This document shows, one piece after another, positions 28,415 to 36,256 of a stretch of 64,000 bases of DNA; the first letter of the stretch is position 1; each line of letters begins with the position of its first letter. The stretch lies in assembly GCF_011044155.1 (NCBI RefSeq), contig NZ_CP049056.1, positions 434,001 to 498,000 on the forward strand. Direction: 5' to 3'. The translations under genes were made by a program, and so were the position numbers. The notes below the pieces were generated by a model. That model was given only the letters and a program-made list of their open reading frames with translations, made no database searches and was not told the DNA's origin. This DNA comes from Pikeienuella piscinae. GTDB taxonomy: Bacteria > Pseudomonadota > Alphaproteobacteria > Rhodobacterales > Rhodobacteraceae.

Positions 28415-30013
28415 CTAGTGACCGCCGGCGTGAACTCCGGTTCTCACGTTGTAATCGACGGCGACGCCGTATTCGGGGTCGTCGTCAGCCGCCACCACCA
28501 GCTGCCCGGCGCGATGTAGCAGCCGATGGCATTCATGGCTGAGATGGCGGAGCTGTAGCGTCTTCCCCTCCGCCTCGTATTTCGCCGCGACCGCCTCGAT
28601 CGCCTGCAGCGCGCTCTGATCGGCGACGCGACTGTTCATGAAATCGACAATCACCACTGCGGGGTCGGTCTCCGGCTTGAATAGCTCGGCGAAACCAGCT
28701 GCCGAACCGAAGAACAGCGGCCCCTGGATGGCGTAGACCCGTGCGCCCTCGGGCGTGTCGTGTCGGACGGCGTGAATGCGGACGGCGTTCTGCCATGCGT
28801 AGACCAGCGCCGAGACGATGACGCCGACGATCACCGCGACCGCAAGGTCGGAGACGACGGTGACGATTGTAACCAGTATGGTGACGAAGGCGTCGGCGCG
28901 CGGAACCCGCCGCATGATCGTCAGGCTCCGCCAGGCGAAAGTGCCGATCACGACCATAAACATCACGCCGATCAGCGCGGCGAGCGGGATCTGCTCGATC
29001 AGACCGGAGGCGAAAAGGATGAAGGCGAGGAGGAAAAGCGCAGCGGCAATCCCCGCGAGCCGGGTCCGTCCACCTGACTTCACGTTGATCATCGACTGGC
29101 CGATCATCGCGCAGCCGCCCATGCCTCCGAAGAATCCGGTGATGACGTTGGCCGCGCCCTGCGCGACGCATTCTTTCGAGGCGCCGCCGCGCCCGCCGGT
29201 CATCTCGCCAACGAGGTTAAGTGTCAGAAGGCTTTCGATCAGGCCAATGGCGGCGAGAATGACGGCGTAGGGAAGTATGATCTCCAGTGTCTCCAGGTTC
29301 AGCGGAGCCATTGGAATGTGGAACGCCGGGAAGCCGCCCTGGATCGAGGCGAGGTCACCGACGCGGGGCGAATCGAGATCGAGGCCGATCACCAGCGCCG
29401 CGACGACAAGGATGCCGGCGAGCGGCGCCGGGACAATCGTCGTGAAACGGGGCAGAATCCAGATCACCGCCATCGTGAGCGCGACGAGGCCAAGCGTCAT
29501 CGTGAGCGTGGCGCCGGTCATCCAGGTCATCGCGCCGTCCGGGCCGGCGATCTTGAACTGCCCGACTTGCGCCAGCAAGATGACGATGGCGAGGCCGTTG
29601 ACGAAGCCGAGCATCACCGGGTGCGGCACCAGCCGGATAAACTTGCCGAGTCGGAAGACCCCGGCGGCGATCTGCAGCACCCCCATCAGCACGACCGTGG
29701 CGAAAAGGTATTCGACGCCATGCGTTGCGACGAGCGAGACCATCACCACCGCGAGTGCGCCGGTCGCCCCGGAGATCATGCCCGGCCGCCCTCCGAATAC
29801 GGCGGTGATCAGCCCGACCAGGAAAGCGGCGTAAAGACCAACCAACGGATGAACGCCGGCGACGAATGCGAAGGCCACCGCTTCCGGCACGAGCGCGAGG
29901 GCGACGGTGAGGCCAGCGAGAATCTCGATGCGAAGCCGCGGGCCGTCGAGCGGCAGATCCGGCGGCGAAAGGTCGATGCGCCGCGCGAACGCCGCAAGGT
30001 CGGGTCTAGTCAC
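28415..30013 (-). CDS. SulP-family anion transporter with STAS domain
   Basis: This 532-residue inner-membrane protein begins its membrane part with ILAGLTVALALVPEAVAFAF, the SulP/SLC26 signature, continues through about 10-12 helices, and ends with a cytoplasmic STAS domain (about residues 420-530, VVIVDFMNSRVADQSALQAI). Substrates in the family include sulfate and bicarbonate. The GTG at 30013 is preferred because AGGAA lies upstream; the frame itself is open to a TTG at 30058. It converges on the SDR pair with a 12-base gap. No sulfate-assimilation genes are near. Confidence 0.88.
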   Translation of the reverse strand: MTRPDLAAFARRIDLSPPDLPLDGPRLRIEILAGLTVALALVPEAVAFAFVAGVHPLVGLYAAFLVGLITAVFGGRPGMISGATGALAVVMVSLVATHGVEYLFATVVLMGVLQIAAGVFRLGKFIRLVPHPVMLGFVNGLAIVILLAQVGQFKIAGPDGAMTWMTGATLTMTLGLVALTMAVIWILPRFTTIVPAPLAGILVVAALVIGLDLDSPRVGDLASIQGGFPAFHIPMAPLNLETLEIILPYAVILAAIGLIESLLTLNLVGEMTGGRGGASKECVAQGAANVITGFFGGMGGCAMIGQSMINVKSGGRTRLAGIAAALFLLAFILFASGLIEQIPLAALIGVMFMVVIGTFAWRSLTIMRRVPRADAFVTILVTIVTVVSDLAVAVIVGVIVSALVYAWQNAVRIHAVRHDTPEGARVYAIQGPLFFGSAAGFAELFKPETDPAVVIVDFMNSRVADQSALQAIEAVAAKYEAEGKTLQLRHLSHECHRLLHRAGQLVVAADDDPEYGVAVDYNVRTGVHAGGH

Positions 30014-30189
30014 TGGTAATTTCCTGATTTCCGCGCCGTCGCTTCGCGGCGGGCGCAACCTTATGGGAAGAATTGCTGCAGCGCAACATTAGCCCGCCGG
30101 CCGCTGACGGTGGAGAGAGGTTGCCACCCGCCGGATTTAGGGCGCTTATGGCCCGCGAAACGTGAACAAGCAGATGGGAAGGAAATCAC

Positions 30190-31152
30190 ATGCGTGTTCT
30201 GATCACCGGTGGCGGCGGATTTCTTGGCGTGAAGCTGGCGAAGGCGCTGGCGAAGAAAGGGGAGATTCGCGGCCGCGAAATCACCCACATGACACAGGCT
30301 GACCTTTTCGCGCCCGAGCCGGTCAAAGCGGATTTCGAAGTCGAAGGCGTCGCGCTCGACATCGGGGATCGGGCCTCGGTGGACGCGGCTTTCGCGGCCA
30401 AGCCGGACGCCGTCTTTCATCTCGCCGCGGTCGTTTCGGGTCAGGCCGAAGCGGAGTTCGATATTGGTTTGCGGGTCAACCTTCACGGCACGTTGAACAT
30501 CCTGGAGGCGGCGCGTCACGCCGGCAACCAGCCGATCGTGGTGTTCACCTCTTCGGTCGCGGTCTACGGCGGCGAGATCCCCGACGTCATCGACGATTTC
30601 ACCATTCTCAATCCGCAGACTTCCTATGGCGCCCAGAAGGCGGCGACGGAGATGATGCTGACGGACTACAGCCGCAAGGGCTTCATCGACGGGCGCGGCC
30701 TTCGTTTGCCCACGGTGACGGTGCGACCGGGCAAACCGAATGCCGCCGCGTCCTCGTTCATGTCCTCGATCTTCCGCGAGCCGCTGCAGGGTGAAAGCGC
30801 GAACTGTCCGGTCTCTGAGGATTACCCGATCTGGTTCTCGGCCCCGCGCACCGTCGTCGCCAACCTCGTGCACGCAGCCGAACCGCCGGCCGAGGCGTGG
30901 GGCGAGAATCGCTGTCTTGCGCTTCCCGGTCTCACCAACACGGTGCGCGAGATGGTGGAGGCGATGACGAACGTCGCCGGCTCCAACGCCGCCGGGCTGA
31001 TCACCTGGAACCCGGACCCGTTCGTCCAGAAGATCTGCGATGGATGGCGCGCGCACCTGAAGCCCGAAAAGGCGCTCCGTCTGGGCTTCCACCAGGACAA
31101 GAGCTTCGAGGACAACATCCGTTGGTTCATAGAGGACGACATCAGACGGTGA
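30190..31152 (+). CDS. denD: NAD-dependent epimerase/dehydratase, D-erythronate dehydrogenase (DenD)-like
   Basis: This extended SDR of 320 residues has the N-terminal TGGGGFLGVKLAKAL NAD motif and an active site with TSSVAVYG and SYGAQK (YxxxK). The segments RLPTVTVRPGKPNAAASSFMS and ISREP-like FREPLQGE match D-erythronate dehydrogenases, which oxidise C4 of four-carbon sugar acids. The other pathway genes (kinase, aldolase-type, isomerase) are not adjacent. The symbol is by resemblance. AAGGAAATCAC precedes the ATG. Confidence 0.75.
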   Translation: MRVLITGGGGFLGVKLAKALAKKGEIRGREITHMTQADLFAPEPVKADFEVEGVALDIGDRASVDAAFAAKPDAVFHLAAVVSGQAEAEFDIGLRVNLHGTLNILEAARHAGNQPIVVFTSSVAVYGGEIPDVIDDFTILNPQTSYGAQKAATEMMLTDYSRKGFIDGRGLRLPTVTVRPGKPNAAASSFMSSIFREPLQGESANCPVSEDYPIWFSAPRTVVANLVHAAEPPAEAWGENRCLALPGLTNTVREMVEAMTNVAGSNAAGLITWNPDPFVQKICDGWRAHLKPEKALRLGFHQDKSFEDNIRWFIEDDIRR

Positions 31153-31195
31153 GCCGGCTGGTCGCCAGGCACGAACGATCCGGGGCGCCGGGGAG

Positions 31196-32077
31196 ATGAT
31201 ACGCGCGCGCGAAGACCGGCCGAGTTTCGCCATCGCGATCATCCTCTCGGCGTATCTCTGCTTCACCGGCATCGATACAGCGGCGAAATGGTTGGTCGAA
31301 TCGGGGTTGCCGGTCGTCGAGGTGGTGTTCATCCGCTATCTTGGCCATTTGCTCATGGTGGTCGCGCTCTTCGCCCCGACAGAGGGGCGCGCGCTTTTCC
31401 GCATGCGGGCCCCGGGTCTGGTGTTGATCCGGGGCGTGATGCTGCTCTGCGCGACCTTCGCCAATTTTACCGCCCTGCAGTATCTGCCGCTAACGGTCAC
31501 CAACTCTATCTTCTTCATCTCGCCGCTGGTGATCACCGCGCTCGCCGCGCTTTTCCTTGGCGAAATGGTTGGACCGCGCCGCTGGGCCGCGATCGTGATC
31601 GGTCTTTTCGGGGTTCTGGTGGTCACCCGGCCCTGGGGCGCGGCCTTCCACCCGGCGATGTTCGTCGCCCTGGTGCCGCCGACCGCCAGCGCGATCTACA
31701 CGCTGGCGACTCGACGCCTCGCCGGGACGGAGAGCCCGGATACGATGCAGTTCTACGCAGCCGTCATCCCGGTGCTGGCGCTCATTCCCTTCGCCTTCGA
31801 CGACTGGCGCTGGCCATCTGAAGGGTGGGGTTGGTTCGCCTTCATGATGATCGGGTTTTTCGGCTGGCTCGGGCATCAGCTCTTCACCCTGGCGCACCGC
31901 TATGCGGGAGCCTCGGTGCTGGCGCCGCTCAATTACACGCAGATTGTCGTGATGTCGCTTTCGAGCTGGCTTGTCTTTCATCAGCCGCCGGACCGGATGA
32001 CGATCCTTGGCGCGGCGATCATCGTCGCGAGCGGGATCTACGTTTGGCTGCGTGAGCGCCGCATCGTCCGCCCCTGA
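31196..32077 (+). CDS. EamA/DMT-family transporter
   Basis: This 293-residue inner-membrane protein has about ten hydrophobic helices in two EamA repeats of roughly 140 residues. The first repeat contains LCATFANFTALQYLPLT, the second LFTLAHRYAGASVLAPLNYTQ, both typical of drug/metabolite transporters. Transport is likely secondary efflux or uptake of a small metabolite. No substrate can be assigned. It follows the DenD-like gene by 43 bases in the same direction, and GGGGAG lies just before the ATG. Confidence 0.85.
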   Translation: MIRAREDRPSFAIAIILSAYLCFTGIDTAAKWLVESGLPVVEVVFIRYLGHLLMVVALFAPTEGRALFRMRAPGLVLIRGVMLLCATFANFTALQYLPLTVTNSIFFISPLVITALAALFLGEMVGPRRWAAIVIGLFGVLVVTRPWGAAFHPAMFVALVPPTASAIYTLATRRLAGTESPDTMQFYAAVIPVLALIPFAFDDWRWPSEGWGWFAFMMIGFFGWLGHQLFTLAHRYAGASVLAPLNYTQIVVMSLSSWLVFHQPPDRMTILGAAIIVASGIYVWLRERRIVRP

Positions 32078-32147
32078 TCCCGACGCCGGGCGCTTGTGAC
32101 CGGGCGCGCCGGCGCCTATAACCGGCGCGACGCGACCGGAGGCCGAC

Positions 32148-33083
32148 TTGTTCGCACATCGCCACCTTCTCGGCATCGAGGCGCTCGGCCGGGCAGATAT
32201 CGAGACCATTCTCGACCTCGCCGAGGACTACGTCGCCCTTTCCCGTCAGCGCGACAAGAAGCGGGCGGTGCTGAAAGGGCTGACGCAGATCAACATTTTC
32301 TTCGAGAATTCGACCCGAACCCAGGCGAGTTTCGAGTTGGCCGGCAAACGCCTCGGCGCGGACGTGATGAACATGTCGCTCGCCTCCTCGTCGATCAAGA
32401 AGGGCGAAACGCTGATCGATACGGCGGTGACGCTAAACGCGATGCATCCCGATCTTCTAGTCGTGCGCCATCAGCATTCCGGCGCGGTGGCGCTGCTGGC
32501 GAAAAAGGTGAACTGCTCGGTGATCAACGCCGGCGACGGACGGCACGAGCACCCCACGCAGGCCCTCCTCGACGCCCTGACGATCCGCCGCCACAAGGGG
32601 CGGCTGCATCGGCTGACGGTCGCGATCTGCGGCGACATCAATCACAGCCGCGTAGCGCGCTCCAACATCACGCTTCTGAACCGGATGGAGAACCGCGTCC
32701 GGGTGATCGCGCCGCCGACGCTGCTGCCGACAGGGGTGGGGCGTATGGGCGTCGAGGTTTTTCACGACATGCGAAAAGGGCTCGAAGGGGTCGACGTGGT
32801 GATGATGTTGCGCCTTCAGCAGGAGCGGATGCAGGGCGCCTTCATCCCCTCGAACCGCGAATATTTCCATCGGTTCGGACTCGATGAGGAAAAGCTGAGC
32901 CATGCGCGGCCAGACGCCATCGTGATGCATCCCGGCCCGATGAACCGCGGCGTGGAGATTGACCCGAACGTCGCCGACGACCCGAAACGCTCGGTGATCC
33001 AGGAGCAGGTCGAGATGGGCGTCGCCGTCAGGATGGCGGTGATGGACCTTCTGGCGCGCAATATTCCGAACATGGCGGCCTGA
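32148..33083 (+). CDS. pyrB: Aspartate carbamoyltransferase catalytic subunit
   Basis: The protein catalyses carbamoyl phosphate plus aspartate to carbamoyl aspartate in pyrimidine synthesis. The carbamoyl-phosphate site [13 protein letters not shown], the HQHSGAV loop, [13 protein letters not shown] and the C-terminal [13 protein letters not shown] are complete. It is 311 residues. The only good start is a TTG at 32148, preceded by CGGAGG. The next gene, a dihydroorotase-like protein, begins 3 bases after its stop, which suggests coupled expression and probably a shared complex. Confidence 0.95.
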   Translation: MFAHRHLLGIEALGRADIETILDLAEDYVALSRQRDKKRAVLKGLTQINIFFENSTRTQASFELAGKRLGADVMNMSLASSSIKKGETLIDTAVTLNAMHPDLLVVRHQHSGAVALLAKKVNCSVINAGDGRHEHPTQALLDALTIRRHKGRLHRLTVAICGDINHSRVARSNITLLNRMENRVRVIAPPTLLPTGVGRMGVEVFHDMRKGLEGVDVVMMLRLQQERMQGAFIPSNREYFHRFGLDEEKLSHARPDAIVMHPGPMNRGVEIDPNVADDPKRSVIQEQVEMGVAVRMAVMDLLARNIPNMAA

Positions 33084-33086
33084 GCG

Positions 33087-34376
33087 ATGGCGCTGATTCT
33101 CGCCAACGCCCGGTTGATCGACCCCGAAAGCGGCTATGACGGGCCGGGCGCGCTCCGTATCGAGGATGGGTTGATAGCGGATGTCGCGAAGGGCGCGACG
33201 CCGGCGGCGCCGGAGGGCGCGGAGGTGATGGATTGCGGGGGCATGCCGCTCGCCCCGGGGATTGTGGACATGCGCGTCTTCGTCGGCGAGCCGGGCGCGC
33301 GCCACAAGGAAAGCTACCGCACCGCCGGCGCGGCGGCGGCGGCGGGCGGCGTCACCACCATCGCCGTCCAGCCGGATACCGACCCGCCGGTCGACGACCC
33401 CGCCGTCCTCGAATTCGCCATGCGCCGGGCGGAGCGGGCGAGCCTCGTGCATGTTGCGCCGATGGCGGCCCTGACGCGGGGCATGAAGGGGCGGGAGATG
33501 GCGGAATACGGCTTCCTGCTTGACGCAGGCGCGCTCGCCTTCACCGACGCCAACCAACCGGTGGCGGACCCGACGGTGTTCCGTAACTGTCTAGACTACG
33601 CCCACGCCATGGGCGCGCTCATCGTCCACCATCCGCAGGATCCGGCGATGACCGCGGAAGGGTCGGTCACCGAGAGTCTCTACGCCTCGATGCTCGGTCT
33701 TCCCGGCGCGCACCCCTTCGCCGAACGGATCATGCTGGAGCGCGACATGGCGCTGGTCGAGATCACCGGCGCGCGCTACCACGCCGATCTTGTCACAACC
33801 CGCGGGGCGCTGGAGGCGCTCCGCCGGGCGAAGGACAAGGGCCTTCCGGTTAGCGCCGCGACCAGTCACCATCATTTCACCCTGAACGAGCATGATCTCG
33901 CGGATTATCCGACCTTCTTCAAGCTCGACCCGCCCCTGCGCGAGGAGGAGGACCGCGCCGCCGTCGCCGAGGCTGTGGCGGAGGGGCTGATCGACGTCCT
34001 CTGCTCATCGCACCGCCCGCAGGACGAGGAATCGAAGCGTCAGCCATTCGAGATCGCCGCCGCCGGCGCGGTTGGGCTCGAAACGCTGCTGCCGGGCGCG
34101 CTGAAGCTGTGGCATGACGGGGCGATCGGCCTGCCGGCGCTTTTCGAGCGGCTTTCGCTGGCGCCGGCGCGATTGCTGGGTCTTCCCGCCGGACGGCTGG
34201 CCGCCGGGGCGCCGGCGGATCTCGTGCTTTTCGACCCGGACGCGCCCTATGTGCTCGACCGATTCGCGCTGCGCTCGAAATCGAAGAATACGCCTTTCGA
34301 CAGGAGGTTGATGACCGGTCGCGCGCTTCGCACCTTTGTCGGGGGCAGGGAGGTGTTCACCCATGGCGTGGTATGA
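33087..34376 (+). CDS. pyrC: Dihydroorotase-like protein lacking metal-binding residues (PyrX/pseudo-PyrC type)
   Basis: This 429-residue amidohydrolase-fold protein aligns with class I dihydroorotases (EPGxxxKES, GLETLLPGAL). The canonical metal motif DxHxH reads D61-M-R63-V-F65, so both histidines are gone. The TDHAPH segment with the catalytic Asp reads S307-S308-H309-R-P-Q, so the Asp is Ser. It should therefore be inactive. In Pseudomonas an inactive homolog, PyrX, is a structural partner of PyrB. Here the pyrB coupling suggests the same role, with active dihydroorotase encoded elsewhere. The plsY start overlaps its end. Confidence 0.88.
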   Translation: MALILANARLIDPESGYDGPGALRIEDGLIADVAKGATPAAPEGAEVMDCGGMPLAPGIVDMRVFVGEPGARHKESYRTAGAAAAAGGVTTIAVQPDTDPPVDDPAVLEFAMRRAERASLVHVAPMAALTRGMKGREMAEYGFLLDAGALAFTDANQPVADPTVFRNCLDYAHAMGALIVHHPQDPAMTAEGSVTESLYASMLGLPGAHPFAERIMLERDMALVEITGARYHADLVTTRGALEALRRAKDKGLPVSAATSHHHFTLNEHDLADYPTFFKLDPPLREEEDRAAVAEAVAEGLIDVLCSSHRPQDEESKRQPFEIAAAGAVGLETLLPGALKLWHDGAIGLPALFERLSLAPARLLGLPAGRLAAGAPADLVLFDPDAPYVLDRFALRSKSKNTPFDRRLMTGRALRTFVGGREVFTHGVV

Positions 34377-35007
34377 AAGCCTCGCGACGCTGCTGCCGGT
34401 GGTGATGGGGTGGGAGCGGGCCTGGCCATGGCTGCTGGGGGCGTTCGCGATCGGTTATATCGCCGGCTCGATCCCGTTCGGGGTGATCGTGGCGCGGCTT
34501 TTCGGCCTCGGTGATCTGCGCGCCATCGGTTCCGGCAATATCGGCGCGACGAATGTCCTGCGAACCGGCGACCGCCGGGCGGCGGCGGCGACGCTCGCGC
34601 TCGACATGGCGAAGGGCTGGGCGCCGGTGGCGCTGGTCTTCTTTCTCTGGGGCGACCTGCCGGCGCAACTCGCCGCGCTCGGCGCCGTCCTCGGGCATCT
34701 CTTCCCGATTTGGCTCGGCTTTCGCGGCGGCAAGGGGGTGGCGACGTTCCTCGGCGTCACGCTCGGGCTCTCGCCGCTCGCCGGTCTTCTCTGCTGTCTC
34801 ACCTGGCTTGGCGTCGCCGCGCTTTTCCGCTTCTCCTCGCTTGCGGCGCTGTTGATGACGCTTTCGGCGCCGATCTGGCTCTGGCACGTCGGCCAGCGCG
34901 GGGCGATCTGGGTGGTGGTGATTCTGATCGTCCTCATCTGGGCTAAGCATGGCGGCAATATCGTCCGCCTGATCCACGGCGAGGAGCCGAAGATCGGCCG
35001 GCGTTAA
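34363..35007 (+). CDS. plsY: Acyl-phosphate:glycerol-3-phosphate acyltransferase PlsY
   Basis: This inner-membrane enzyme transfers the acyl group from acyl phosphate to glycerol-3-phosphate, the first step of phospholipid synthesis. The diagnostic motifs GYIAGSIPFGVIVAR, GSGNIGATNVLRT and FRGGKGVATFLGV are present, with about five membrane helices. The ATG at 34363 gives 214 residues and overlaps the dihydroorotase-like gene by 14 bases. GGGAGG lies upstream. It belongs to the conserved pyrB-pyrC-plsY-dprA-topA order. Confidence 0.95.
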   Translation: MAWYESLATLLPVVMGWERAWPWLLGAFAIGYIAGSIPFGVIVARLFGLGDLRAIGSGNIGATNVLRTGDRRAAAATLALDMAKGWAPVALVFFLWGDLPAQLAALGAVLGHLFPIWLGFRGGKGVATFLGVTLGLSPLAGLLCCLTWLGVAALFRFSSLAALLMTLSAPIWLWHVGQRGAIWVVVILIVLIWAKHGGNIVRLIHGEEPKIGRR

Positions 35008-35042
35008 ACAAAAATTAACGGAGTTGCGCCGCTCTGAGGTGC

Positions 35043-36179
35043 ATGTTGAAACCGCCCGAACCCACAGCCGACGACGCCCCCGCAACTGAGCGCCTGGCGT
35101 GGCTTTGTCTCGCTCGCAGCCGGAATGTCGGCTCGATGACGTTCCGGCGCCTGATCGCGCGCTACGGGACCGCGGCGAGGGCGCTCGACGCGCTTCCCGG
35201 GATCGTGACGCGGACCGGAGCCAACGCCTATCAACTCTGCTCCGCGCGACAGGGGGAGGAAGAGATGGAGCGCGCGGTGGCGGCCGGCGCGCGCATGCTC
35301 AGGCTCGGCACGCCGGAGTATCCGCCGCGTTTGGCCGATATCCCGGACCCGCCGCCATTTCTCTGGGCGCTTGGCGATATCCAACTCGCGCATCGGCCGG
35401 CCGTGGCGGTGATCGGTGCGCGCAACGCTTCCTCTCTCGGCTTGCGAATGGCTCGGCTTATCGCGGGCGATCTCGGCGCCGCGGGGATGGTCGTCGCATC
35501 GGGTTTCGCACGCGGGATAGACGCTGCGGCGCATGGGGCGGCGCTTTCGAATGGAACGATCGCCGCGATGGCCGGCGGGGTGGAGGTGATCTACCCCGAG
35601 GAAAACGCGGCGCTCGCCGCGAAGATCCTTGAGGGTGGATTGTTCCTTTCCGAGGCGCCGATGGGGATGCGACCGCTTGCGCGGCATTTCCCGCGGCGAA
35701 ACCGTATCGTCTCCGGTCTTTCTGCCGGTGTGGTGTTGATCGAGGCGGCGGCGCGCTCCGGCTCTCTCATCACCGCGCGGATGGCGCTGGAGCAGGGGCG
35801 CGAGGTGATGGCGGTTCCGGGCGCTCCGCTCGACCCGCGCGCCGAAGGGTGCAACACGCTGATCCGACAGGGCGCCGCGCTGATCCGCTCTGCGGATGAC
35901 GTGATCGAGGCGCTGGAGGCGCCGCGCGCGCTCAACCTCAGGGAGGTCACGGAGCCCTATGATCTCAATCCGCCGGAACCAGCGAACACCGAGGCGAGCC
36001 CGGATCTGGCGGAACGCGCGCTGGCGTTGATCGGCCCGGCGGCGATCGAGGTCGACGCGCTGGCGCGCGATCTCGCCGTCTCTTCGGCCGCGCTTTCCAC
36101 CGCGTTGCTTGAACTGGAGCTGGAGGGGCTGATCGAGCAGCGCCCCGGCGGATTGATTGCGCTTTCCGCCGGAGGTTGA
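35043..36179 (+). CDS. dprA: DNA-processing protein DprA
   Basis: The central Rossmann-like DprA domain is recognised by VAVIGARNASSLGLRMAR, SGFARGIDAAAHGAAL, GGVEVIYPEENAAL, FPRRNRIVSGLSAGVVLIEAA and SGSLITARMALEQGREVMAVPG. DprA loads RecA onto incoming single-stranded DNA during transformation. The N-terminal 80 residues are SAM-like, and the C-terminal 70 residues form a small winged-helix domain (LSTALLELELEGLIEQRPGG). It is 378 residues. Other competence genes are not in the window, and dprA is often kept in non-competent bacteria. Confidence 0.95.
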   Translation: MLKPPEPTADDAPATERLAWLCLARSRNVGSMTFRRLIARYGTAARALDALPGIVTRTGANAYQLCSARQGEEEMERAVAAGARMLRLGTPEYPPRLADIPDPPPFLWALGDIQLAHRPAVAVIGARNASSLGLRMARLIAGDLGAAGMVVASGFARGIDAAAHGAALSNGTIAAMAGGVEVIYPEENAALAAKILEGGLFLSEAPMGMRPLARHFPRRNRIVSGLSAGVVLIEAAARSGSLITARMALEQGREVMAVPGAPLDPRAEGCNTLIRQGAALIRSADDVIEALEAPRALNLREVTEPYDLNPPEPANTEASPDLAERALALIGPAAIEVDALARDLAVSSAALSTALLELELEGLIEQRPGGLIALSAGG

Positions 36180-36256
36180 GCAGAGGGGCGCGTTGACATG
36201 CGCCGGACCCGCGCCCATGTTCCGCGGCCTTGTAGCGGAGAAATTGCGGAGCCCTC

